DNA from: Prunella strophiata
Taxonomy: Eukaryota > Chordata > Aves > Passeriformes > Prunellidae
NCBI GenBank assembly: GCA_036583965.1
Contig: JAZBQD010000014.1
Location: forward strand, 25,711,490-25,775,489
Direction of reading: 5' to 3'
Length of the DNA stretch: 64,000 nucleotides
A model generated the notes under the pieces. That model made no database searches, was not told the origin of the DNA, and worked only from the letters and a program-made list of their open reading frames with translations. A program made the translations under genes and the position numbers. This document shows, in pieces, positions 15,801 through 28,660 of this stretch (positions are counted from its first letter, which is position 1; each line of letters begins with the position of its first letter).

Positions 15801-18800
15801 GAATACAAAAATTCTCACCAGAGGTACCCAAATTTCCTGGGGATCCCAGACTAAAGTTTAGGCTGTGAAGTTCCCCCTGTCAGGGATAACTGCCCAGTGA
15901 ACAGGACAGGTTTATGACACAATTTTCATTGGCAATTCTTCCACCCCAAACTCTGGGCAGCCACTCCTGCCTCCTACCCCTGCCCTCTCTGCCTTTCCTG
16001 TTCACCTCTCTAAACAAAGGGTGGACTTTCAGCAAAACACTGCACCTTACACATGATTCCAATTGAGATGATGATATTTTTTGGTATTTTTTTTTTTTAG
16101 TATCATGATGATAGAAATAAAATTGGATAATTGAAATAAGAGCATATGACTGAGTTTATTTGGTTTGTGATTACATTACAGAAATTATTGTTTATACAAT
16201 AATTCTGATCATTCCACTGGCATTTTGGGAAAAGAAAAAAAGCAATTCTGGAAATCACACCTGCTTGCCTCTCAGGACCATCCTCCCTGCAGAGAGAGAA
16301 ACTCATCCATTGCTTTCCAGCGCTGACGGTGCAGAGTCTGACTCTAGAGGGGGTTGTATAACCATACGTGGAGTGTGACTCTGACAGGGAGGAGGAAACT
16401 TTCCTTGATGTGTGAAAAACCCCTGGTCAGTCCCTCGTGTCATGTACAAACTGATACAACCACAACAAATATAACTCCTGATACAGAGGTCGTGGCATTC
16501 ATCTTGTGGCAGCAAACAGCAGAACTCCCATGAGTGTGGAGCTCGTAGGTTTTCTGTTACACCCATGATCAAGAGTACACAGTAACATGTTGAGCACCCC
16601 AAGAAGAAGGTTTGAATTCTCCCCCTTCTGCTCAGTAAAGAGCACATCACCCACAGCCCCTTCTGGGGGCACGTATCCCCTTTGTGGCTAGCTTTGGACA
16701 AGGTCCAGGGGGCTGGACAGTCATGCCTGCCTGCAATTCAGAGAAATCCTGGGGATGTATATTCACACAGAAACAACTTGGACTCCTGTGTCAGCCAAGG
16801 AACTCACCACTGGAGGAAAAGCAGGTCTTCCAGAGAGCAAACCCAAGCAGATCCAAAATTCAGTGCTCTGAATTGTTCCTCATGAGTACATCCCTTCATG
16901 GACAGCAGAGGAAGCTGGAGGAGCCCAGCCAGTTTGCTTAGGTGGCTGTGCTCTCCAAAGCACAGCTATCCCTGAACTCCTGTGCAAATTGACCTTTCTG
17001 TTGGGTCTTCATCATATAACCCACCAGACTTTGCTGCTCATGCCTCTCAAAGAGCTGAAAAGCCCTGTCTCAGTTATACAGGGGCAGGAGTATAATCCAG
17101 GCATGGGATAATGGTGGAGTACACAGATTACTGACACTAGGTCTAATTCTTCTGCAGGCCACAAAACAAACCAAAAGACGCAGCTCTTCCCTGGAAATAA
17201 ATAATATCAAACTAGCCTGCTATGGACTTTCAATTTTATTTTAGTATTTAAATGTAATTGGTTTAGAATGAAGACCCTCCCCAGCTAATTTGTGACAGAA
17301 GACAGTCAGCACTGTTCTTACATATTAAGAGTCTTTCAATTATTCCCCTACATTTTTCCTGTAAAAACTCAGGGTGGAAGATAAGACAAGGGAAAACATA
17401 TTAGTGATCACATTACTGTGAAGCTCTAAACAAAACTGGAAATTGATCTACTCATACTTTAATGGTTCTTGACCTTGGTGGGTATTTATCTCAGTCTCAC
17501 CTTGCAGCTCACCCTTAACCACCAGTTTATGAGCCAGGCTTCCCTTAGAGTTAGGTATCCACTACAGTTTAAAAATGGATTCATCAGTTTTGTGTTTAAT
17601 TCCTTTACTTCTCATATATGATGTCATGTTTCACACTTGAAACCAGATCCTTTCAGATGAAACACTTTCATTTATTATGGGGTTTTGTCTGTTGTGAAAA
17701 GAATTAAATTTAGAAACCAGACCTAAAGCAATGAGAATCTTTTTTCTAGTAAAAAATTAGTGCTGCTGGTGCTGGTATCTGATTCAGACCCAAAGCAAAT
17801 ACAAAGTCACATGAAACAAAACTTCTATCTTTTGATATAAGGAGATAGTAGGAAGGATAGGGAATGCTTTGAAAGGGGATCTTTTCATATCTATGATTCT
17901 ATGACAATTATCTCTGAGCAGTGTTGCAGTCAGTGCACAGTACCAGCAGTCCCAACCATCCAATTAACAGATTTTTTTCCAAAGCCTTTTCTCTGCCTAT
18001 CAGGTTTTCATTCAAGTGGCTTTTCCCAGCTTCGAAGAATTCCTTGCTGACAAGCAAGTAACCCCCCACCAGGTTCAGATGTGTCTTTGTTACCCCTAAA
18101 ATGCAGTTTGTCCAGAGGTAGGCCTGCATTTCTACTCAGAACTCCTCCTTGTTACTGCTGTATAAGCCTATGTTTGCACCACACAAAGGCAAACAAAATA
18201 AAATAAATTAGCAATACATGTCAATTAGAGAAATTGCTGTCACAGCTAAATTAAGGGAAACAAAGCTGTGGGCAGATAAAGTTCAGACTTTAGTCCTGAG
18301 GTCTTACAGATTCAGTACAAATCTCATGTCCAGTTATTTAGCAATGTCAGTATTGTATTTCAGGACTATAATTTTAAATATGAATGTCAGCTAATAACTG
18401 ATTTTATGCAGTCTGTACAGGAGTCCTAGTGCAAGCTTATTTTGAGATAGTGAAGACTAAGGCAGTTTGTGTGCTTTATATATGCAACAAATTGCAATTC
18501 AGAAATAATAAAAATTTTGGAAATGCATAGAGATGGGACTGAGAAATCTATGACCTTATTCTGCTACCTTTTTCAGAGTGGATACTCACCACCCCTGAAT
18601 CATTGTACACTACAACAGGTTTGGACACAAGCTGCCATAGCAAACTCCTGACAAAGGAGGTTTTATCTAGAAGTGATTTATCTTGGAAAAGATGTGAACA
18701 GCCTAAGAAATCTTGCTGTCAGATGTAGGCAGATGAAGCACTTGCTTTGATCTCCTTTACAAATATAATTCAAATCCTGATGAATCAATGTGATTTTCCA

Positions 18801-20260
18801 TATAATTTTAAAGCACTTGGGAATCAATTATTTTCCTATAGATGGGGAAGAAAACTAGTCACACAGTTACACATCTGCCTCATCTTCTTTTAAGTTCTGC
18901 TTGTCCTGTTACTTATCCCAGAAGTCCAGCTCAGCTCAAGCCATTGTTCTCAGTGAAAAAAACAATATGAATCAGCTTAAAATGAGTTTGTTGAGAAAAT
19001 ATGAGCAAAGAAAGATAAGAGCCAAAAGAGAAAGTGAAAAATATGAGAGCTGTGTAACTGCAACATCAACACTGAAGTCTGTGTTGGAAGAATATTTTGT
19101 TTTTGCCAAAATTTATAAACAAAACCTGGTCAGATTGGATCTGTTCTTAAATACAGGCTTCTCTGTCTGGCAAGGATTCATTGGACAGAATTGAAGGGAA
19201 TTAGTTGCCTTATTCCACTGTCACTGGTTGAATATCAGATTTATTTATTCTTTCCTGTGTTTGCTAAGTTGATCCAGTTGCCTTGGATGAACTTGGAACT
19301 TCTGGCAGTTGTTGATTTTGGTCCTGGGATACTTTTACATGGATAAGAAAGGATTATAATAGTTTTGCAATCCTAGGATAACTAGTTGTAGCCACAAAAT
19401 GTTCAGAAGCACAAAACTGAAAGAGATTTGGTACCTTTCTTAAGGCAAATACAGTTAGTAAAGGCTTGTAATACACAGAGAAGCACTGGTACTCTTTGAC
19501 ATTAGCTCATTTAGGAATTAGCTGCTTCTGCAGTATGGGCATATTCCCTGTCATGAGTAGGGTGCTCCTTGGTGCCCAGGAGAACTGGTAACTGCTGTGT
19601 AGGAAGGAGCCTCTGTCCTTTGCAAGCAGAGGTGCTGATTTACTGCAAGGGGTAAAGTGTGGAGGAACACTGAATCTCAGCTCCCTGCCTTTCTGTAAAC
19701 AAGGACAGGGATTTCTCTTACAGTCTTTTAGTTGCTGTTCTTTAAAAATGCAACTTTCCATGATTTTATTACTGACTTGAACTTTGTGCACAAGCAACTG
19801 GAAGTGATTCTTATTTCAGCCTATACAGCTCTCCAGCAAAGTGGGTGTTGTGGTATTGTGATTCTCAGCCTTCATTAACGAAACTTTCCATCCAAGGAGA
19901 AGAAAACTGCTGCCTGGAAGTGTGGCCAGTTGTCCCTCCTGCTCCTGAGGAATGACATGGAGGTAGTTACAAGCAGTCAGTAATTCCTGGGAGTGCAAGT
20001 ATCAAGCTGTAGTAGAACATAGGTGCTTGCTTGGCACTGAATATGTTCTCTCGGTGATAATCATACACACAAACTCAACACATTCCTTAAGCACCTCCTT
20101 TTAAAGCATAATGTGGAGAATGTTCTAAGAAGCTCTAGCTATAACTAAGAGTTCTAATCAAGACACCAGTTGCATTACTGGCAGAGATTAGGCATCTTCT
20201 CCCAGCAGTTGCTTAGACTTTGATTTATAACACTGTGAATCAGATTCACACCTGGTTCAC
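871..20260. other. long stretch with no supported gene
   Basis: About 19 kb of AT-rich sequence with many stops in all frames. The small open frames (up to 140 codons) show no recognisable domain, no consistent splice context and no codon bias, so I treat them as chance. It contains low-complexity A/T tracts, such as the A- and AAAT-rich stretch at 1808-1850 and a 27-base A run near 13.25 kb. It lies upstream of the AGBL3 remnant, so degraded upstream AGBL3 exons could be present, but I could not find them. Confidence 0.5.
13244..13270 (+). repeat. poly(A) run of 27 bases
   Basis: An uninterrupted A27 run followed by further A-rich sequence. It could be a microsatellite or the tail of a retroposed sequence. 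I recognise no transcript or SINE body upstream, so a retrocopy is not claimed. Confidence 0.6.
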
Positions 20261-20269
20261 TGCAGGGTG

Positions 20270-21137
20270 CTTTCTCATGGCCTTGCACATTATTTGACAC
20301 TACCTCATGCTACAGTGCTAACCAGCATCACACTGTTTGTCTGCTCTCTGCCCTCTGATTCTGTGTTTGAGCACTGGCTGAGCCCACATTGACCTCCACA
20401 CAAGCACAGACACACACAGTGGTACTGCTTCCAAGCAAGCAATATGCAGGCAGGGATGCTTTAGTGCTTCAGTGCTGACAATTTCAGCAAGTAAACAGCC
20501 TGTATAAACATGGCTTGTGGCCACTGCTGTGCTCAGAAACCAGTGCTAAGGAACAGCACAATAAGTGGCTGGTAAAGGATTGGAAATAAATCAAGTATTG
20601 CAAAATCAGTGTGGGGCAAGACAGACATCATTATTTCTCACTTGGATGTTCCACTTCCCTGACCAAGACACCTGCTACTTTGCCCACTACTATCCTTACA
20701 CCTACAACAACCTGCAGGAGTACCTGGTGGCCATCTCTAGAGGTCCGGTGGTGTCTAAATTCTGCAAGATTCACATCCTATGCTGCTCACTGTGAAACAC
20801 AGTGCATGTTTTAACTATCACCAGCACTACCCCCCTCCAAAAGTGGCAAGGACACTGAGCAGAAGGCTGTGATACTGATAGTGAGGGTGCATCCAGGAGA
20901 AACTAAGAAATCCTGGATAACAAAGGGCTTTATGGCTTTCATTCTGGGTGACTCGAGCAAAGCTCAACTCCTGCAGGACAATCTTGTCTTGAAAGCACTA
21001 CCTACATTTAATCCAGGTGGTTTGATTGTGGGAAATCACTGCTGCATTTTAACAGGCCAGGAACTGTACTTCAAATACAGATCTATTGTGAAGAACTGCT
21101 CCCCTTCCATCTGGTATAACCAAAGCTTGGTCAAAAG
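20270..21137 (+). pseudogene. AGBL3: AGBL3 (cytosolic carboxypeptidase 3) decayed exon
   Basis: AGBL3 is an M14-family metallocarboxypeptidase that trims glutamates from tubulin tails. Here about 870 bases align collinearly with its N-terminal and catalytic region when frames are switched. Recognisable pieces are the HTQWYCFQ segment (near 20.42 kb), QDRHHYFS, the [13 protein letters not shown] segment (near 20.69 kb) and RVHPGET (near 20.89 kb). In-frame stops lie at 20390-20392, 20462-20464, 20492-20494 and 20587-20589, and frame changes occur near 20.49, 20.64, 20.79 and 20.83 kb. The HPGE zinc motif survives. The downstream NPDG and DLNR-type motifs are damaged: NPGG, and GQELYFKY in place of GRDLNR-Y. 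Homology ends at an intact-looking splice donor (AAAAG|GTAATC), which argues for a unitary pseudogene in the native locus rather than a retrocopy. Position and strand match the human order next to CYREN and TMEM140. The left edge is approximate. Confidence 0.85.
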
Positions 21138-21282
21138 GTAATCTCATTTTCTTTCCCTTTAGAATACTCTGTTCCCCTTTCCACTATATCTTTGTTAGTT
21201 TGATATCTCTATGTCCCTTATTGTTTTGGTATTGTTTACATCTTTGCACTGCACCCAAGCCTTTCTGACTGCTTTTTTTAGG

Positions 21283-21460
21283 TTCCTTTTCAGAGTGGAT
21301 TATTTTGTTCTTCAGTATTGTGAAGGTTTTCTTTTAATATATTTTCTCCTTTCTGGTAATATCTTCAAAGTAAAAGAGTTTTCTTCAAGACATTTTCATC
21401 ATATTTCTCCCCATGTCCTCTGCAAAAATTTACTTATCAAATCCCTTATTTCTTTAATTT
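21283..21460 (+). pseudogene. AGBL3: probable next AGBL3 exon, decayed
   Basis: A strong acceptor (a T run then AG at about 21281) is followed by VLQYCE, resembling the VILYCD of AGBL proteins just after the preceding exon. About 100 bases on, HISPHVLCKNLLIKS aligns without gaps to the RIFPLMLSKNCPDKF segment of AGBL3. The catalytic DLHGHS stretch between them appears deleted and frameshifted. This is weaker than the first exon, because the similarity is short and judged by eye. Confidence 0.4.
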
Positions 21461-21469
21461 TCTTCTTTT

Positions 21470-22800
21470 CTGGCATACAACCACTTTCAAGAATGAAGTT
21501 AGGTTCAGAATATATCCCAGATGTCCTTTTGACAGCAGAGATTGCCAAGTTTGCTGTATGTTTTGCTACAAATGGTTTTGATTTCTTGTGCAGACTTCCA
21601 CTCACAAAGACATTGATGGATATAAAATTAAACCTTCTGGTATTAAACTAAATCCTAAACCAGTAAACTAAATCTCTCCAGTTTAACTTCTATAACAAAT
21701 TAACACAAAAAAGACTTTTGTGCAGAGGGCCAGTGTCAGAATCAGTGCATTTAATGTTTTTCACCTTGCTACAGCCTGTTGACAATACACCCCTTTCAAT
21801 ATGAAACACTTGGAATCCATAGGACAGTATTTCCACAATGTATTCCTGGACTCCTGTGTAAATAACAAGCAGATAAAGGAAGTTTCCCCTAGGCCTCTTC
21901 TCCTGCCTCATTAGTTTAGCTGTGAAAAACATAATAGTCTGTAGGTTTATAGCAATAATAAATTTGATAATGGCATTCTCTAAGCAATGAACTAAATTTG
22001 TGGTATTTCTTACTATTATCTATGCCTGAAGGAACATGAAAAGGTAGTGAAACAGCAAACAAGGGTAAATTCCAAGGTCCTGAATTCTGATGTGTTAAAC
22101 TGGAATTCCAGGTAACTCAGATATGTCATAATTTATTATACCTTCTCTGTATCTCATAAAAAATGCAGGAGTAAATGTTAGAAATGTTACTAAACTAGAC
22201 TTTCAAGAGTCACACTATTTAATTTAACACTTTTTAAAGGATTGCACACAAACCTTATAGTCAAACCCTAACAGGCAGTTCACTGGAAGAAGCAAAGCAC
22301 TGTATCTACGCCAGGTGGTCTTTCTGAGGAGAAAAACTCTGTGGTGATGCAGACCTTGGAATACTGCATCGCTCAAATCAATATGCTTTTTTGTTCTGCA
22401 GCTTTACATTTTGCAGATCAACCAAGGCACAATAAAAGGTGTATTATTTGGTTTTGTATAAACCTGATTTCATTAACCATGGAAGACACTATTCTGATTG
22501 CTTTTAGTCAAAGTGGTTAAGTTCAGGGTAACTGACAGCAGAGCAAGATCTGTATGCTATTATTAAACATGACCAGCTCCTCCTGTGTGGACTGTGAGTG
22601 ACTGAGAGATCAGAGGTGCAGGTGATTTTAGAGAGGTGAGCATTGTGTGTTATGAAGAGCTGTGGCCCTAACATGGTCATTTATTAGGGAAGAAAACTTT
22701 TGTACACTTCTTTTCTGGGGAAACATTAATAGGTTGGATCTAGCTCATCAAATTTTTAAGATGTCCATAGTATAGAAATCAAGATCTGAGCTACACAACT
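21470..22800. other. no supported gene
   Basis: AT-rich DNA, presumably a former AGBL3 intron. I looked for the later AGBL3 catalytic exon (the MEATFCG-type motif) and did not find it. Confidence 0.45.
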
Positions 22801-22807
22801 GGTGCTG

Positions 22808-23082
22808 AAATGCAAAGAAATAAAAAGACATGTGCATAAATTTAGATTAAATATTAGGAAAAAATTCTTCACTATGAGGGTGAAGACTCACCAGAACAGG
22901 TTGACCAGAGAAGCTGTTGATGCTTTATCCCTGCAAGTGTTCAAGGCAGGTTGGATGGGACTTGGAGCAACCTGGTCTAGTGGAAGGTATCCCTGCCCAT
23001 GGCAGGGGAGGTGGAACTAGGTGATCTTTAAGGCCTTTTCCAACCCAGACCACTCAGTGATTCTGTGATGGTTCTGTGATCT
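22808..23082 (+). mobile_element. CR1 LINE fragment (3' end)
   Basis: Non-LTR retrotransposon remnant typical of birds. It carries the familiar CR1 3' region (AGGTTGACCAGAGAAGCTGT, CTGCCCATGGCAGGGG, CCTTTTCCAACCCAGACCA) and ends in the diverged octamer tail GTGATTCTGTGATGGTTCTG. It is 5'-truncated, and the open frame across it is a shadow. Confidence 0.92.
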
Positions 23083-25364
23083 TGATGCATCATCAGAGAA
23101 CTAGGTCAGATGAGCAGTGCAGCCCTCAAGTATTCATTTTCCCTGTAGCTTAGCCCTGATCATCCAGAAGGCAGGTTTTGTTCCAAGGAAGGTGGACATT
23201 CACCTGTCAGCTTCTTACTCAGTACAGCTGAGTAAGCAGTCACAGGGTCAGGATGGGGAGGGCACTGGTATTAAGCACAAGAAGTATCATGCTCTGTACT
23301 TTAGTGCCAGTTGTACTTTGCAAAACTCAGTTCAGAGTGCTCAGGAGCTGTGCCCTCCTCTCACACACACAGAAGAGCCATCACAGTGTCACTAAGGGCC
23401 CCTTGCCTACATCTGAGCTCATAGACAAATGTGGCCTCAGATTTAAAAGAGTGATTTCACAGGAGGACAAAGAAACATTTTATTTTCCTGTAACCTATAT
23501 TTACTTGTTTTGCTGAGATAAAAATGGTTGAAGCATGTTTTTCTCCTTGTTTACTTGGTGCTTGTTTCTTTGGTGCTTGTGATTGACATACTATTGCTCA
23601 AGAGGTTTCCCACAGATATGCAAAGCAAACTCCTGTGAGTAAATGACTTTTAGGAAGCTTGGGGATGAAATTTAGCCAACAATAATAGTTCCTGTAAATT
23701 GTTGCTTCCTGTTTATGACATAAATACTGTAAATAAACAACAGAAAAAGGAAAAACTTAGCAGAGGAGGAGATGTTCAGGACTGAACACCACTTTGGCCA
23801 CCTAAGAGCCTGACCCTGTAAGGCTATGCTTGCCAAGACCTATAAACACCAGTATACATTGCAGAACTATTTGTCAGGTCGAGCTTCACTAGCTCCTGTT
23901 CTGTCATTTCAGTGCTAAAATACAAGTGAAGACATATTTCATGCAATGAAATTGTATGGATTGCATTCATACATCTTTCATGCAATGGATAAAGTTCTTT
24001 GCTGGATGTGTACCAGAAGCAAAACATGTCAGGGTAATACTTTTACTATGTAAGCAAGTAATAACATTTTATCAAATCAATCATGATCCCTTCAAAAAAC
24101 TTCTTCTCTTCCTGTCATGATTATGTATGTGCATTTCCCCATGTGGATCTACTTCACTGACTAAGTTTATTAGATCAAAAGACTTAACAAAATTTCTGTT
24201 GTTGATCTTGATGAAAGTTGTTAAAGGCATTTGAAAAAAACGGTGAATAGCAAGGAATATCACTGCTGCAGTAGAATTTTTGACAGAAATTCATGCTGGA
24301 GCTGTACATAGCCCTCAATGACACTTTGCTGATGTTCAGCCTAGAAAACTAAATGGCCTCAAGATGTAAAATAGGAGCACTGTTATTGTTGCCTAGAGAA
24401 AGCAATACTGTTATTTGGAAAGAAGTTACATTAATATTTCAATGGGTGATATTCTTTTTATGTACATACACTTTATAATGCTGACTGCTTTGTTAATGCT
24501 TTCATTGGTTCAAGAGGTTAGACCAGCATTTCTTGACTTTTTGCATTTTATGCCAATTCTTTTCAGAAACCCAAACATATGAAAAACAAAGCAGTGGCAA
24601 TTATTACTACTGAGGAAGCACAGCTGTCCAGTTCCCAGACTAAAAATAAACAAGCCATACTGAGTAGGAAGTGAGCTCCCTTGTCAATATGATATGTTTG
24701 TATCCAGGTTTGTAAATATTTCCTGAAAAGAACAGCATAAGGGACTCAACCCTGAGCACCTTTCTTATGTGTACTCCTTCTGGCATTGTGATTACCATGT
24801 TTATTTGTAATTGTTGGTTTGGTTTCTTGGGGCTTTTTTAATTTGTAACTGTAACTATTCCCTTATGAATCAAAATGGTTACCAAGACACCATTAAAAAA
24901 ACACCCTAAAATATCAAGAGAACATTTTCACAACATGGCTAAGAACAGAAGTCATAAAAGCAAAAATACCCATATTTTTATCCCAGGACGAACATGCTGT
25001 GGCTGTTTGGGGTTTTTTTCTGACCAGAGACAGACATATGAAAATTTAATTTAATCACTGTAACTTTACACAAACAATTTTGTCACCAAAAGAAAAATAC
25101 CAGCCTTTACATGGTAACTGTTTTCCCATTAGTTATTGAACTCTTACCAAGATTCCCCTGTCCCAGCCTGGTGTACACTCCCTGAACAGCCCCTAAAGTG
25201 GCTGACAGATAATACCTTTTTGTCAACCAGACCTTTGGAACTTGTTAGTCATAATAATTCATTCCTGTTTCTATTCTTTTTTCAGAAACTCAAGGCACTA
25301 GTACTCAACCTAAGGTATTTCAGGTACCTGAGCCAGTGGAAAAAAGTAATTATTTTTAATTATT

Positions 25365-25388
25365 TTAATTAATTAATTAATTAATTAA
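25365..25388. repeat. (TTAA)6 microsatellite
   Basis: Six uninterrupted TTAA units inside a longer AT-rich tract. Confidence 0.9.
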
Positions 25389-27080
25389 ATTCTTTAAAAC
25401 TAATTCTGTTTAATTCTTTCAAATACCAATAAGCCATTTTTTTCTATAATCTCAAACCTTAGTAAAGAGTATGTTCCACAAAGTATGGACTTATTTGGCT
25501 GCATTTCCTTCAATCTCAGCATTTTTCTGTAATTTAAACTGTCTTCATCACATAACTACACTATGATTTACTGATTGACAACAATCTCACTGGAGAAAAA
25601 ATAGACCCAAGGCAAATTCCAGAGATGTGAAAAATATTTTCTCCTATTTGCAGTAGGGTACATGCATTTGTAATAATGTGCTCATTGGACTAAATATTAT
25701 TAATTAAATTCAATATCAACTGTAAAGGCACCTCTTTGCTTAGAATAAAAGGATTTTTTAAATGTTGTAAATATACTTAGTTTCTCAAGGGACAAACCAC
25801 CCCATACACCATCAGACCTGGTTCATGTCACCTGTTGGTCATGGACCTCACCCAGTGGCTCTGTGAGGGGAAGCACTTGCAGTGCAGCACTAAAGCCAGC
25901 TGCAGCTAACCTGGCCCATGTCCAGCTGTGAGACACATCTGCTGGGTCAGGTCATGCTGAGAGAGGGAGCCCAGGGGCCTGGCCTGCAGCACTGATTTGG
26001 GCACCTGAGGACATGTGGTCCTCACCTGCCATCAGTGTGGGGGCTGTGCCTGTCACACCAGCCAAGGCACTGGAGATCCAGCTCCTGAGAAAAAAGACAT
26101 ATCAGCCACCCACAGTAGTGCAGGGAGAGATGAAGTTAAAAGGGAGTCCCCTTCTCCCAGCCTCTAAGTCTAGGCACAGACCAGTACAGCTGTAATTGTC
26201 CTCTGTGGGACAGGCAGTCCAGTTAAGCAGAGTTCAAGTACAGTTTAAGTACGGTACAGTTGAGTATCATGCAGTGTTATGATCAGTAAGAGCTTGCCTG
26301 CCAAAGAGCAGATTAATGAAGAATGTCTCTTTAAATGTTTTTGCAGGCTTGGCACTTCCTTCCCCAGCTGCAGATTTCATTCCTAGATGTTATTGTCCCC
26401 GTACCCAAGGGGAGAAGCATTACAGATCACATTCTTCTAGGCTTTCCTGGAATTGGCATTGCTTAGAGGAAGTTTATTTAACAAATCAATAAATATCCCA
26501 GCTCTTAATATTTTGTTTTTGTGTTTTATAGCCAGACTGGAGTATTATCCCACAGAATCATATGTGGGATAAGGTGTTGTAGTTTACTTTTAAAACAGAA
26601 GGGTAAAAATCAGCAAAAAATTTTGGAAAGTCGCAGTTCATCTCATGCTTTCCTTAATAATAATATTACCAAACTGCTGAGTGTTTGCTTTAACTGCACA
26701 ATGAGAAATCAAGAACTGCAGAGCAGTTAATTCCACTTTAAAACCACATAAACCTTCTTCATGCACGCAAAAAAAATGACATCCATTTCAGGAAACAATT
26801 CCAGGAAGCAACGCTCACACAGGAATTTAATAGAAGCTGGCTCCTGGAACCTGCTCTCCTTTCCCACCCACAGAAACAGGACCCAGCAGTCCAAACACTC
26901 CATCCTGTCTCTCCTACCTCCAGGCACACACAGGTAGAAGCCCTGTTCTCTTTCTCCTCTCTCTTCCCATTCTTTCTCCATGATACATCACTCCCCTGCT
27001 CACCTCATCCCCATCAGACTTATCCTCCTCAACCATCATCAGACTTTGGCATTGGAAGCCCAAGAAGCAGTCAGAGCATT

Positions 27081-27158
27081 CCTGTAATATGTCCCCAAGA
27101 GGGAGAATGGAAAGGCATACCTGTAAAATGTCCCCAGGAAGGAGAATGGAAAGGCATA
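27081..27158. repeat. two-copy 39-base tandem repeat
   Basis: Two adjacent 39-base units, both beginning CCTGTAA and ending AAAGGCATA, differing at about four positions. The period is a multiple of three, but the surrounding frame has no coding support. Confidence 0.85.
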
Positions 27159-28554
27159 CTGCATCCTGCCCAGCCTTCAGGCACAATGTTCCCCTGCCCA
27201 AATACCTGGAAGGAGAAGGCAGGTAGAGAGGCAGCCAAAGGTGGGGAAGGAAGCCTTCCAGAATCAGAAGGTCAGCTGGGACCAAGGGCAAGTCTTGAGT
27301 CAAATTTTGACTGGACTTCTCCCATTTGGCAGCTATGGCATCCCAGGAGGCATTAAAAGCAGCAGAGACTGAGACCCTGCCAGGGAGGAGACGTGGGGCT
27401 CCTCAGGAAACACTGGAAAGTGCTTCTGCCACAGGTGCACAATCAGGCAACCAGCTCTGGCCAGTGAGATGCCACACTCTAACAGTAACATTCCCAAACA
27501 ATTTTAAACATTTAAACCTTTTAAGCATCACCTCCTAAGGGCACAGTAGCTGGCAATTCCAAAATGCTGGAAGTCAAGCAGATGAGGCAGCAGACCAGCT
27601 TGGCTGAACAAGGATCTTCTCTTGGGAAAAAAGGCCAAAAAAGGAAGGTGTGTGCCCAGTGGAAGCAATGTCAGGTCACATGGTGTGCTGCCACCCCTCT
27701 AGGGGGACAGTAGGCTCCAGGGAGAAATGCTCTGGCACGGCAGAGCAGACCCACTGTGGCAGTCATCCTGATTGCCCCAGGAAACAGGACCCCAGTGTGA
27801 AAGCAAGGATATTTTTGAAGGAGCTGCTTGTGCCTTCTGCTCATGGCAGTGAAACAGCAGCTTCACTTGTGGCGCTGAGACAACTAAGGAGCTGGTTGAT
27901 TACCAGATAAAAATTATATACCCTTTTTCTCCCTGAATGACAGAAAAATGAACATCATATTGCCAAACCTGCATGACCCCCCTCTTGGAAGCACAAACGT
28001 GCCCCTGCCAAAGCATGTTATTTCACTGGAACAGAGGGCTCACCTCAGAAGTCTCTTATTCCTCAGTTTCCCAGCCATCATCCCCAATACTAGAAGATGG
28101 CCATGTTCAGCCCCAAGGCTTCCTTCTCCACTTTCAGCTCAGCAGCTCTGGACTGCTGGCCTTCATCTGCTGCAAGATTTCTGTCCCCACTCACCAGAAC
28201 CCCTGCCTGAGCCCCCCATGTTCTGAACTCCCTCGATCCAGACCCTTGTCCCTCTCCATGCTGAAGTTATTCCACACACAGAGGCACACAGGAAGGCATC
28301 CCCCCCACTGCCATTTGCATCTCTCTGTCCACTGAACTTCCCTTAGGACTTCATCCCATATTTCTTTTCACTTGCTTTGTGCTCTTGGATGTGAGTGCCA
28401 GTATTACAGGCTCACAGCAAGTGCACCACATGGACATTTCTAGACCATGCCTGAGCGTGGAATTACGAGGTGAAAATCTGTGAACAGCTTCAGGGCTAGA
28501 TGTCCTGCATACATCAACCCCCAGCACACAGCCCTCTGAGAGGAATAGCAGATT

Positions 28555-28660
28555 TGTCTTTACAAACAAGCTGTGGGTCTGCTGGTAGATAAAGTTAGCA
28601 CTGGGAGATAAAGGAAACAATGGGGAGGATTCCACTGATTGATGAATGGGAAAAGATATT
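28555..28660 (+). repeat. diverged extra copy of an LTR 5' end
   Basis: This stretch resembles the first ~100 bases of the adjacent LTR: a TTTACAAA start, a TCTGCTGGTAGATAAA segment matching TTTGCTGCTAAATGAA, then AAAGGAAACAATGGGGA matching AAAGAAACAATAGGAAA. It may be a truncated older insertion or a duplication inside U3. Confidence 0.55.

Larger units (their letters stand above)
23083..28554. other. no supported gene
   Basis: Non-coding DNA with short open frames of unremarkable composition. It holds a six-copy TTAA microsatellite (25365-25388) and a two-copy 39-base tandem repeat (27081-27158). The stretch 25.8-28.4 kb is somewhat more GC-rich, but I recognise no exon in it. Confidence 0.45.

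Noticed and set aside
17883..17904. CR1 octamer tail (CTATGATTCTATGA)
   Set aside because: Only the tail-like octamers are present, with no CR1 body upstream, so it is too short to call.
18901..19194. 97-codon Lys/Glu-rich plus-strand frame
   Set aside because: Considered as an upstream AGBL3 or CALD1-like exon, but it shows no match to either and has no clear splice borders.
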